A stretch of 64,000 bases of DNA from Eremophila alpestris peregrina (Eukaryota; Chordata; Aves; Passeriformes; Alaudidae). The notes under the pieces were generated by a model. That model worked only from the letters and a program-made list of their open reading frames with translations, was not told the origin of the DNA and made no database searches. The stretch is taken from assembly GCA_009792885.1 (NCBI GenBank), contig WMCF01000024.1:11901995-11965994 (forward strand), read 5' to 3'. How positions within the stretch are numbered: position 1 is the stretch's first letter; every line of letters starts with the position of its first letter. Of this stretch, positions 48,001-60,200 are shown piece by piece. The translations under genes were made by a program, and so were the position numbers.

Positions 48001-51000
48001 AGAAAGTCTTCAGGGTGTGTGGTGGAGAAGGTGGTGGTGTGGACACATGAGAACCTGCTTTTGGGTGAACTTGTTGGCTGCAGGTGAGATCCAAAACTGA
48101 AGTAGAGAGATCCCTGAGCTCCAGTGGTTAGAAGGACACTGTGATAGAGAGGAGTTGGAAGCCTGGATGGACACGTCACTGTGGGAGAAGTTACCTGAGA
48201 GGACAAGAGATCTCCAAAGAAAAACAGGCAAATTGCATCACCTTTGTTAAGCCAGTGCTTCCAGAGAAATGTGGTGTGTTCTCTGTGAGTGGTTCTGCCT
48301 CACCCTGAGGATCAGAGCCCCTGAGCTGAGCACCCAGCTGCTTACAAAGGACAGAGCTGCCTCTCTAAGCCCACATTCACAGCTCTGGACCTACCATTAC
48401 GTGCATGACATTATTTAATGCTCTACACACTGCATTCCAGTCACACAATTAGATTTTTGTATCCTTATGTATTTTTAATGCAATACATTGACTTCTGTAG
48501 AATGCTGCCAATTGATGTCTGATCAGGTGTATTTATGGCAGATTCTTTAGTTTGCACATGCAAATGAAAACATGAGTGTAATTGTTCATCCAGGAGACTG
48601 AGGAAAATCACAGGGCAGCACTATGACAATTTGTTATTGATGTCTTCTCTCCTGAAGCAGAATTTGTACTGTCTCAACAGAATTGAGAAGGTGCCTTTTA
48701 AAAACTAAGGTCTCAAAAGGACATAGTAAAAAAACCCAAACCCAAACTCCTGCCAGGTTTTTATAGTGGTGTGGTTTGGAGTTGGCTTTTCTTTAGTAGT
48801 TTCATTGCCAACTTTTAAAGTCAGCTTGTTTCCAACAGGATGATGTTGAGATGGACACTTGCTGACATTTTTCTTTGTAAGTCCTTGGCCAGACTTTTAT
48901 TTATTGGAATCCACTCCTGAGATGTGAGCACTGAGAGGTATTGGGCTGCAGGCCAGTTTGCCCTCTGAGTTCTGTGATACATCCCCAGAGATTTCATCAC
49001 ATCCCTCTGAAAGGCACCAGTGACTCCAGCTAGTGTTGCAGAGCAGTTCTATCTTTATCTCTCCTCTTCTACAGGAGCTGTTCCTTATTCAGGTGCCAAA
49101 CTCTGGACCTTCATTCCCTGTTTTATTTCTAGCAATCTCTCTGTAACCTCTACTTCACCAGACATTCTCTCTCCCTCTAGGTCAGTGTCTGAGCTCAGGC
49201 TCTTGCTGCTCCAAAGCCATTTGCTGTTTAGTTCTAGAGAAAACATTCTGGCTGGGAGGCAGGGGCAGCAAGGGGGAGGAAAGACCAGTAAAACACTGTC
49301 ACCTTTCCAGGTGAACACTTACTTTTGAGGGCACAAATACCTGGAAATTATTTTTTTTTTACAATCTATAAATCAAGGTTTATGAGGAAAAACTTGAAAA
49401 CTTAAACTCACACATCAGCGTTCTCAAGAGACTTGTAGGGCTGCAGGTTCATTAGAAAGGAAGCTTGTTAAAAGATTAAGTTGTAGCAGTTTGATTTAGG
49501 ATGGGACTCCAGGGAAGGATCAAAACAGATCACTTCTTGCAGTTGATTTGCAGAGCAAATTCACAAATAGTTTTGGGCTTACTTATGGTCTTTAAAAATG
49601 TAATGGCAACAGTGTTAAAAATCTGGAAGAGTGGAGATCTGATTTCTTCATTTTGTAATAACAAGACTTGTTATTTTTTGTATGATGCTCCTTGCATTGC
49701 CCCGTTTGAAGTGAAGAACTCCATCTGTGCTATTTTTTAAAAGCCATTTATTATGTTAAAAGTTGATGCAGAATTTTACTCTTTTTATTGTCCTCAACCC
49801 AAAGATGTATCTTTCTTTGAACTAAAAATTATTTCTCCTGGACAAAAAAAAAAAAAATCTTCCAAGTGAAGAGCAAAATCACAAAAACCAGTGAAATATC
49901 TTTATTTCTTTCACTGGTAACAATCACACTACAGGTGAAATTAGAGGATGGCCAAATTTTCTGTTTCCCTGTGCATATCCAATGAGGAAGCTCAAGTTCT
50001 GTGGCAGATAAACAGATTCAGGAAAGGATATTCTGTCACACCTGCAGAGTCTTCACTCTGTTTGACAGAGAAAAGGGCCCCAGTGAGAAACAGTACAAAT
50101 TATAAGCAGAGAAATAGCTAAGACATTAAAGTGTGTATTGAAATTCAAAAGTCAGTGGAATTCCTGTGGTTTAGAGTCATCTTATTTCCTTCTTGGTTGC
50201 TGAGTTTGTGGACTGGAAGTTGAAAGATTAATGAGCCTAAAGAAACGGTAGAAAACATCATCCCCACAGCCAAAAGGGCTTGTGCTTGCTGATCTCACTG
50301 GCATAGTTTCAGCTTTAAAAGATTTGCAGTTTATTGACTGGGTGAGCTGCCCTGCAGCATTGATTACTGTTGTCCCAGGACAGGGTACTGCCACTTAAGG
50401 ATGGATTTCCTTAAGGTAATACATGGGTTCTTACTGGTGTTATGTCATTGCTACATTTTGATGGTTAGAACGAGCCCTGCTGTGACCTTAAGTTATTCTT
50501 TTAAGAATGTTACATCCCCTTTTAGTTCCCTCTGCACAAAGGGCAAATAAAAGTCAGGTGTGTTGGAATTTTGTGCTTTCTTAACAATAACAAAAATATG
50601 AAATGACTTGAGACAGTCTTGAGATTTTTCCTGTAGCCTCCACACTATAATTAAATCTATTAGTGTAAAATAATGGGAAATCTTGGCATATGTTTTTTCT
50701 CATAGTGAATGAAGGAAAATACCAATGCAGAGACCAGATTAGATACTCGGCACAGTATATCAAATTGTTCTTCATGGCAAAATCGCTTGATTAGGACAAT
50801 TAATGCAGAGGTGTTGTGACTAGGTTTGAAGAGAGCTAACTAGTGTCAGCTTGGTAATAAGTGCTGTAAGTTCATGTCTCCTATTAAGCAGTGGGAGGCA
50901 GGAATTCCACAAGGAGAAAAGCTCTTTCTATGCATGAGCTGTGTAAGAATTGAGCAGCATTCTGTGCAGAAGAGCAGTGCAGCTAACACCACCCACAAGG

Positions 51001-51167
51001 CACAGAGGTGAGTTTCCTGCATGGATTTCAAGCCTAAGAGGATGAGGTGTTCCTGAATTGCAAGTGTGCTGTTGACTGGAGGCAGAAGTGATGTCAGACC
51101 AAATGAACAGTGGAGGCCACAGCATCTCCAGCAGAGCATGGTGTTGGGCTCAGCCTTGTGTGACTCA
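42004..51167 (+). other. FGF13: FGF13 intron, middle part
   Basis: No exon, RNA gene or recognisable transposon seen. A purine-rich stretch at 47850-48200 gives open frames on minus that are Ser/Pro/His-rich and look like compositional artefacts. A short ATC repeat lies at about 43927-43942 and a 14-A run at 49844-49857. Confidence 0.6.
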
Positions 51168-51262
51168 CAGAGTCACAGAATGGTCGGGCTGGAAGGGACC
51201 CACACTGAGCCCAGCTCCCTGCCCTGCACAGAACCATCCTGTCACACTGTGGGGCTTAGAGT
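51168..51262 (-). repeat. Short CR1 LINE 3'-end fragment, antisense
   Basis: CACAGAGTCACAGAATGGTC, GGGCTGGAAGGGACCC and then CAGCTCCCTGCCCTGCACAG match an inverted avian CR1 3' end. It belongs to the variant with CCTGCCCTGCACAGGAC-like sequence. Only about 95 bp remain; the right boundary is uncertain. Confidence 0.85.
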
Positions 51263-54200
51263 ACTGTCCAAAGGCTGAAGAGATCCATGTGTTGAGCCAA
51301 ATGCATCTCTTTGAAAGTAATTTCATCTTCAAGAGGCACCATGATATTGGTGGTCTGCTTTCTTCTCGATAGACAAAATTTCTCAGAAAAAACGGTTGAT
51401 GCAATCATCTTCGCTTACCTTATCCACATTTTAACTGGATTTTCCAGGCAGAGTAGTTTTGGTATTTTGAAACAAAAGCAGATTTTCCTTAAAGTGCACA
51501 TAGAATAGCAAGGTGTGTTAATGCAATATTGATTTGTGTGGAGTTCTGTTGAAAGGACGTTCCTCAACTGTGTTTGCTGCAACTGTGGGGCATCTGTCCA
51601 AGGCCAGAGTGTGCACCAGCGTTATGTGGGAAAGATGGGAACAGGAGCAGGAGTATGCCTGACATCTCCACCCACTGGGAAGGAATGCAGCCTTTGGACC
51701 AGCCCTGGCACTGCCCTTGGAGACCTCCCCTGAGTTCTAGCATGGTTTGAACTTTGCTCCAAAAAGGATTTGGAACTCAGCAGAGAGTTATTTCCAGTTA
51801 ATAAACGAGCCTAAGTTCAGAAAGTTTCTGTCAGTGGATTTCAAACCCATTTGTTTGTCTGCAGAGTTCTGCTGGCAGAAGTGATGAACTGGGAACGTGT
51901 GCTGTCAGTGACAGCCCTCCTGTGCTCAGGTGTGGAGAGACTGACCTGCCCTTCAGTCCAGGCTGAAGTGCTTCTTACAACTAAGACACAATAAACGAAG
52001 GCTGTTCTGTTCTGGAACAAGGCCATTTTTAAATTGGATTTCAAGTATGTGTCTTTTTTTATTTTTCCCCTTCTCCATTTTATGAGTGGATAAATACAGT
52101 GGAGGGAATGGCAATCAGGAGTATAAAATTAATCCTCTGAGAATGTTCCTGTAAGTTCTGAGTCAGAGAGCAGAAGTACCACCAGGCTTTCCCCTAACTG
52201 TCTCCTCAAACTTGGCTCTTGTCTAACCTACAGCCTGAGAATTGTCCTCTCTCCAAGGTCACAGCTGTGTTCTCTATGATTGTGGACCACCAAGCAGTAA
52301 GGAAATTGCCTCGTTAATCCATTAAAAAAATAGGAAATTGTTTTATCAGGTTGCCTAAAACAGCTGCATATGCTATGATTGATCTGACCATGTATAATAT
52401 TGATCACTGAGAACCTTTAGGTATAAGGAGACAATACAAGTTAGAGAAATGTGCATTAAGTGCATTAAATTAGTGTTTCAAATGGCTGATTACAGAGAGG
52501 GACTTGAAAAGGAGGGGAAAAGAAAAATATGGAAACATTCAGGTTTGTCTGGCAAGAGAAATATTACTTGAACTGGTTTAGATTATTCAGATTGTGATGT
52601 AGTGTCTTTTTGTCACCAAAAAAGTCTTGATTAATAGTATGGAAAAGTAGGTTTTAGTTTTACAAATGGTACTGAATTGAGAGTCAAGCAGATAATGAGA
52701 AGCAATTTAATCTGATACATGATGGGGATTAATTTTGAGTACCTGGGCTGTAATAGGGCAGCACAGCTCAATGCAGATAAGTGGAAGATAATAAGCTTAT
52801 GAGTAAAGAACTCCATAGTAAATGAGTGTTCAGATGCTGCAGCAGACTGAGTCAGGGGAAAAAAATGAGGAGTTACTGGAGAAAAATGGCCTAATCAGCA
52901 GCAAAGAAAGGAGGGGAAATGGGCTATTGAGCTGCTGCTGAAGGTGCAGAGTAGAGGACTCTGAGCCCCGTGGTCAGGGCTGGCCCATCTGCTGGGGATG
53001 GAGAGGCAAAGTGCAGGCTCCAGGGGGAAATGCACTTCTCATGGACAGAAATGGTCCTTGAGGTTCAGAAACCTCTAAAGAAACCCAAAATCCGCTGTTG
53101 GAGAGAAGCAGGAATTAGTGGGTTTGGAGCCCACTGGCACAAGACAAGTGGATTTTTTTTTCCCACTGATGCCAAGTGGAAATTTGAATTGATGTAATTC
53201 AGAGCAGAACTGAGGAAGCTGCGAAGGATGTCCAGAGAGATCCCTGGGGAGGTCTCAGGGGGAAGGCCACGTTTTGGAGCAGAGCTCTGCTGGGACAGCC
53301 TCTTCAGTAGAGAGAACGATCTTTACAGCAGTGGCTGGCTGGGCTGAAGGGGAGAGAGGAACCAAGGTGCAAGGCTCAGAAGAGAGGGAAGTGTAGTTGC
53401 GGTGCAGAGAACTTGTGGGATTCTTGGTTTAGGAAAAAAACTCTTCCACCTCCTTAAGTCTTCAGTTGTTTTATTTTTCCTCTTGTTTCCAAATGTCTCA
53501 CTATGATGACTTTATCTGATTTAGGTTTCCCAATACATTCACAGCATAATAATAATGCTGTTTTACCACCAATTGGTAAGAGGCCAGGAAAGAGAAGCAT
53601 TTTTAACTCACTAAAAGATGCTGCTTTTCCTAAATGTCCTTGCCCATTTCATACCTAAGGAATGCAATAAATGCCCCCTTTTCAGTATTTCCTCTCTCCT
53701 GGCAAGACTTCTGTCTCCTTTCCTGACATCATTTGGTTCTGTTTGCAGCCTCAGCTGAGGATGGCGGCGAGGCTCATTCTGTGTTTACTTGTGGCAGAAA
53801 GAAGTAGCTCATCTCTCAGGCTTATACCCTGTGTGGAATCAGTGAAAGGTTCTGGAGAGGTGATCTCAGGTGGCAGAGCCTGCTCCATAGCTGAGATGAG
53901 GAAAGAGTAGGTGCTGCTAGTTAAAATGGAATATATTCTGAGCTAGGCAGTGAAGCAAAGGGCCCATGGTGTCTTGTTTTTGCTATAATTGGATTCTGGC
54001 AATATCTGTCCATGGGATAGTGTTGTCTCATATAATAAAAGCTGTTTCATTCCCACCCAAAAATTCTACAATCTCAGTAGGTGATCACAGATGTTATTTC
54101 TCTGTCAAGCGATAAACTCACACGAGGATCAGTTAAAACAGGGTTTTCTGTCTGTTCTTAGGCTCTGGTAGAAGATCAACAGCTCTTGCTGCAGTGTCAG

Positions 54201-57200
54201 AAAGAGACTTCCAAGCTGTGAGTGCTCTTGGCCGAGTAATGATCCTTTGCATTTTCCTGCGGTACATACCCACCAAAATCCAGGTTGCATTCTGAAGTCC
54301 TACAGGTGTTCAAAAGATGTACAACTTACCTTTAGGACTAAAACATTCAAGGTGGAAGAGGAACAGCTATCCTCTAGGGATGCTCCAGCATTCCGATGCA
54401 GCAATTTAATTAAAAAGACAAGTAATTACAAAATGAGCATTAATTAAAAATCAATACTTCAGCAACTGTTCTCTTCCTCTGCTGTTAGCAGACAACTTTT
54501 TATGCTCAAACTCCATAGAACAGTACTCTCCTATCTCTGAAGATTGGGGACTGATTTAACTGCACAGGCTGGGATGCTGTGGTCCATCTCTGTGAGAGCA
54601 GTGTGGGCTGGTGGCCATCGAGCAGGCAGGGACAGCTGTGTGACCACAGAGGGAGGGTGGCCTTGTGCCCTGCTTTCTCCTTGCTGGATGTGCCCCTAGG
54701 GGTACTGAACCCAGAGCTGGAGCTGTTCCTGCTCTGAGCCCTCAGGCTGCCAGGACCTTTGCTACCAGAGTTGCTGTCCACGGCCTGTGATAGCAGCAGG
54801 TGTGAGGTGTGAAGTTAAGGTAAGGGCAGTGGAACTGAGTTGCCACTGCAGCCTGGGTGGCTTTGAAGCTCTCAGGCTGGACATGGCACCCTCACTGCTT
54901 CCTGTGGCTCTCAAAGCACACATCACTTTGAATACATGAATGCCCAAGCAGGTTTGCTTAGACCCTCTTCTTCTGTTGATTATATTTTTATGGCTTCAGA
55001 ATTCAAAAGCAAACTTTATAAAGCCTTGTGTATGTCTAAAGGGAATCTGGGCAGTATAGGAGCCCTGCTGTTGCATGAGGGCACTTTTCAATTATGCATG
55101 TTTTCATCAGGATCTTCTAAATCAGAGTAACCCAGAACATGGTCCTATAATTAGTAAACCTTGTCCTGCCTTTTTGCCTCTTGAATCTACACCCATGAAG
55201 GCATTTTGATAGAAGACTTTGATTTGTTCTCTTTGGACCTTTTACTGCAGCTGAGGAATCCTGCAGGGACAGAGGAGGTGTGGGGAGCCCATGGACTGGG
55301 GATTGTGAGTCTGGGATGAGGAAGGGAGGCTCGGGGGCACCTGTTCCCTCCTGTGCCCAGGATTCAGAGCTGCCCAGGGCCTGCAGAACTGTCCTGTGCT
55401 ACCCATGGTGCCAGGGAATGTTCCTGCCTTCTGCCAGCTCTCTGTGACCTCACTGATCTCTGCTGCTCCAGCAGGACCCACACGGGCTCAGCCTCAGCAC
55501 AGAGGTGCTGAGCTGGGTACCCTTCACGAGATCCAGTTCTAATTGCTGATAGTCTCGTTAATCAAACCTTGGCACTTGGCACGGGAGTGGCAGTGGGCCA
55601 GGCCAGGGATGGACTCCTGCTGATGGCACAGAGCCCTGGGCACCCCGACTGCCATGGTCGAGGGATGGCTGCTGAGTGACCATCACTGCCTGGTGGCCCT
55701 GCTGTGTCACCCCCTGCCCACGTGCTGTGCTGCCCTGCCCTGGCTTCAGGCTCTTCCCTGAGCCTGCCTCAGCAGCATTCCTTGCCACCAGCTCTCCCTT
55801 GGCCCTGCAGCACCAAACAGGGAGTAATTTTCTAGCGCTGCATTATGCAGAGCCAGGAAAATTACTATTACCCAAGGCAATTTTATATAAATTACAAATT
55901 TCTTTCACAGTTTTCACTTTAAATGAGGACAAAATGCTCTGTGATTCTTGAGTTGATCCAAGGCTTCAGCCAAAGAAATAGAAATGTGTGCAGGGAGGGA
56001 GCTCATTTTATTTTGCTTGTGCTGTGCCTTTATGCAACTCTGCGATACCCACAAGACCTAAGTGAAAAAAGATTTTTCCAGAGCACAGGTAGACTCTTCT
56101 CCAGTGTCTGATGTGGCCAGGGGAGGAAAGAGAGTTGGGGGAGACTTGCCAAGGATGGTTTTTCAGGGTCTGCTCTGGTGGAGTCTTGGTGCCATTGTTA
56201 CTCTGACTCAGTCAGCTTGGGACATTCCACTCACCCAGCTCCAGTTCAGATTCAGTTCTGGAGCATCCATCTCCCTGCTCTTCTTGGAACCTGCCTGCCT
56301 TCAGGCCCATGAAAAAGCTTCAAATCAAGCCTCACCTTTTTTTCCTGACTAGCTTTTTAAAGCAATTTTGTTTTAAAATTAGTACAATCAAAATGAGAGT
56401 TTAAATAACAGAATATTCAGCTAAAGCCTCCTTCAACACATTTGAGTGCAAGACTGAAAATGAACTGTTATCTTTTCAGTTATACTTACAGAATGCAGAT
56501 TTGAATTGCAAAAAGGACATTAAAATAGCTTGTGCAATTTAAAACAGACTGAGTCAAACTGACATTGCAGAAAATAACACAAACTAGAGATGCACTTGTG
56601 TGCTATATCATGTTAATGATTCTGTTTTCTAAACCAGAAACAGCTCAATAATATATGTTGTTTCCAAACAAACGTATGTTTTATTAAAATAAATTAAAAT
56701 AGAGAAAAATACAGCAGTGTGGGCTGAGAAGGAAAACAATTATTCAGGAAGTTTAGGCTTGCTATACATCAGATGTTTTTGGCATAACCCAGTGTGAATT
56801 TGTATACTGTTTGTAAAGATTTTATCTGCAGATTTTACATCTGTCCTTTTGTATGCAAGACCATGAGCTTTATGTGACAAAGATACAGCACAGGAGAAAA
56901 GTTGTCCAAGTGTTGTACACAGACACTTGCTTGAAAGCCCTTCTGGGGGTCCACTAGTCTGTCCTTGGAGGTGCAAGAGGACAACAGCAGCAGAATGGGA
57001 AAAACTGGGGACTTGCTATGTGCTTGGTCTAGGAGCCAATGCATTTGGGTTTTGAATGAATCTGCTTGGGTGCAGTGGGTAATTGACAGAAGTAAGTGAG
57101 AGTCCTTGTGGCAGCAGCTGTAAATGAAGTCACAGCACATCCTGGTGTGTCTGGGGCTCTGCGGAGGTGCCTCTCTCCAGGAGCCAGGCTGTGTCTATAT

Positions 57201-60200
57201 TCCTGGTGAGGCAGTGCCTGGCTTTGGTGCTACTGACTCCTCCAGCCAGAGCTGCTCCAGAGTCACCCTGCCTGTGGTAACACCATTAAAGCCTTCCTCT
57301 ACAGGCTGATCTCCATATGTTCTGGGCAGACAGGATGCTTCCTGGCACTGTGATGTGATCATTCCTTACATCTGCATTTTACTGTACATGATACGCCTGT
57401 GAGTGCTGCATGCCCAGAGATCCCCCTCTGGCTAATCTGTCAGCTTCCCTTGACAGCTGTTAAACAAGGATTTATCAACATGACTCAAAGGTACCTTTCT
57501 GGCACTTTTAATATGTAGAATTTTCAATAAGGAAACTACTCTCTAGCTACTTGCTGATGCAGACCATGCAGCAAAGTCAAGTCAGATGTCCTTAGGATGG
57601 TTTTGATTCAGCATCTCTTGAAAGAACAGAGCTGAGGAGTGCATCCTGAAATGGTTCATACTTTGGGCCCCATAGTTCTTTCTGCCTGCAGCAGTGGCTG
57701 CTGACTTGGCTCTGGGGATGCACAGGGGTTAATCTGGGGGCTGCCTAAAGTTATGTCATTGAGCTCCTGGTGCTGACAAATGAATGGGTCTGTGATTAAA
57801 AATGGTGATGGAGTTGTTAATTCAGTTCCTCTCAGACTCCAGCTCTGACACTATATTTTAAGACTGTTCAATCTGAGGCTGGGCATTGGTTTTCCAAACT
57901 TTTATGCAAAGTTCATTTTTTTCTGTAAACACACAGTTAAATATAGTGAATTTGAACTGAGTCTTCTAGAAACCAGAGTTCACATGGGGATAGCTGGAGA
58001 TGTGCTTGGGCTTTTGCTATCTGTGTCTCCATGGAAGTGCTAGTGATCAAAATATCTAGTTGTAGATTAATTGCAGCTAGCTTTTGGCAGGGATTCACAT
58101 TCAGATGTTTTAGTATTTAAACCACTCTCATAGTATCAGATCGAGTTGGCAGAGAAAAGAAGAGGAGGTATCTACTGAAAAATGCACATACTTTTCTTTT
58201 TAGTATTTAGGGTAAGTGGGCTTCCATTTCTAGCTGGTATGGTAATTCCTTTATTTGGTTAATTTATTTGTTAATTCTTGATAGAAATAAACCTTGCAGA
58301 AAATTCCCTGATACATGGCTGTTAGATGTTATACATGTTGTCCCATGTAGGTAGAAAAAGGCTGTGCATGAAAATTAAAGTCCTGGTTGTTTTGAATGTG
58401 GTTATGGTGTTGAGGTGCTGGGGGCAGTGCAGGTCAGAGCTAAGGGAAGAGCTCAGACCAGTTGCGCTGTTCAGTGTTTGAAATAAGGAATAAATCTGTA
58501 CTTCTGTTGTTAGCAGCCAGCCAAGAGCCATCACATCAAATGCAGGTGGAGCCTGCAGGTAATATTCAAGTTCTTACACGTCTCTAAGCTGTTGTTTTGC
58601 TAAATTATCCCACCATTACCAGGTTTGTAGGCAGAGACATCTACTTTGCCCTATTGGAGTTAAATCTGTGACCTGTGGTAAGTGCTGTGAGAAGTCTACC
58701 TTACAATACAGCATTAAGAAAAGCTGAACCAAGAAATTAATACTAAATAGGCACAATGTATTTTTTGTATAAATGTTATTGAAGCAGAGTAATTTTTAAG
58801 TAAAAGGATGGCATCCAATTTACGTAAATTCAAAGGAAACAATTCACTGCATTGCTCCTTATTTTCTAGGAACCTTGGATCTATCAGCTAATGGAAACTT
58901 GTTACTGTGCCATGACTCGTTTGTAAGCTCTGAGTTTTTCACTTGACTGTCATGGGCATTGTGATGGAGATTAGTTATTTTGGCTATAAAGCTCCATCTG
59001 TTATGTCAAAGGCTGGTACTGTGGGCAGTGTCAGACTTGCAGATGCAAACCATGGCACGCTTCAGACCTTTCCCCTGCAGTTCCCTTGTGGTAGGAGTCT
59101 TGTTGGCTGAACAGCAAAACCTCATTTGGTTTTGTTATGAAGACACATGGCAAGGCTGGCAATTCAATTCAGTGCTTGGGGTTAGTGAAAATAAAACCAC
59201 ACTAAGCAGACTATCCCGTGCAATGGTTAGTGTGTGCTGCCTGGTAAATTCTGACAAGACTTGGAGACCAGGAAATCTGGGATAAATGTAACAGTAGTTT
59301 GAAAACCACTGGGAAGTGGATTACCCTGGAATGCGATTGCTGAGCTCTGTCTTTGTGTTCTGATTGGGAGAACACTGAGGCAGAGTGGCACAGTGTGGAG
59401 TGCCAGGGCTGGCAGTGTGCTGGGGGCCACAGCAGACTCCCTGCTGCCCCAGGCAGCAGCTGTTCCATGAATCAGCTTCTAAAACAATGGAAGAAGGGAA
59501 CAGAACTTGTTTTTGAAAATAGGAACTTGCTGTAGGACCCCAAAAATCAAGGGTTATTGTTAATCACAGACCTGGTAAGTACACACAATGTTTCCACCCA
59601 TGCCTGAGAATCTGCAGGAAAATTCTCCCACTTGTGGTGGAGCTGACTCCCTTTCTCACACTGTTGGTGTTCCAAGGGATGGGCATTTCTGCTGGGGAGC
59701 ACAGGGGGAGCTTCTTCTGTCCCTGTTCCTTTGGTTGCTTAGCAGCTGAGCTGTGCTTGTGCTCGGAGCAAGAGCTCTGTTTGTCATCCTGATAAATCTG
59801 ATTTGTAACACTTCTGAGAAGGACCTGACAGACTGGCTGAGGGACACATCTGGGGACATAGGGTAGCACACAAAATTTAATTCTGACTGATTGGATGTCA
59901 CAATGCAAAGGAAGCATGGTCTCACATGGAGTAGTAATTGCAGCTGTGTTGTCCATTCCTTTGGATATTTTTGCATTCTCCCTATTGATTAAAAAGGTGT
60001 TGCTATAGTAGCTGGAACACAAGTTTTCACAGTGTCTCTTCTCATGTTTTATTGATTTTTCCTGCTCAATGAAGACGGTGTCCTTCCTTGTTTCTGAAAG
60101 GGGACAGTTGTCTAAAGCCTGCACACCCCATCAGCGGCTTTTGTAACAGCTTTGGTTTCACTGCCCTGTAAGTCTTGTTGACAACAACAGAAATAAGACA

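Noticed and set aside
47846..48231. Overlapping minus open frames rich in Ser, Pro, His and Leu
   Set aside because: They mirror a purine-rich plus strand. Composition alone explains the lack of stops.
52080..52097. ATGAGTGGATAA considered as the start of FGF13 exon 1Y (Met-Ser-Gly-Lys)
   Set aside because: The fourth codon is a stop. Other Met-Ser-Gly starts, at about 12448, 21355, 36130 and 61248, also fail after three codons.
52840..53420. Purine-rich block considered as an LTR or ERV internal fragment
   Set aside because: No TATA/polyadenylation order, terminal TG/CA pair or retroviral protein motif was seen. Left unassigned.
53671..53910. Plus open frame with an internal Met-Ala-Ala start (53761), reminiscent of FHF exon 1S starts
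   Set aside because: Only Met-Ala-Ala is shared. The following residues do not match the basic exon 1S sequence, there is no splice donor at the expected place and no CpG-rich first-exon context.
56680..57140. Minus open frames followed by an AATAAA and GT-rich sequence, considered as the 3' end of an antisense gene
   Set aside because: The two frames overlap each other, have no recognisable domain, and AATAAA is frequent in AT-rich intron.
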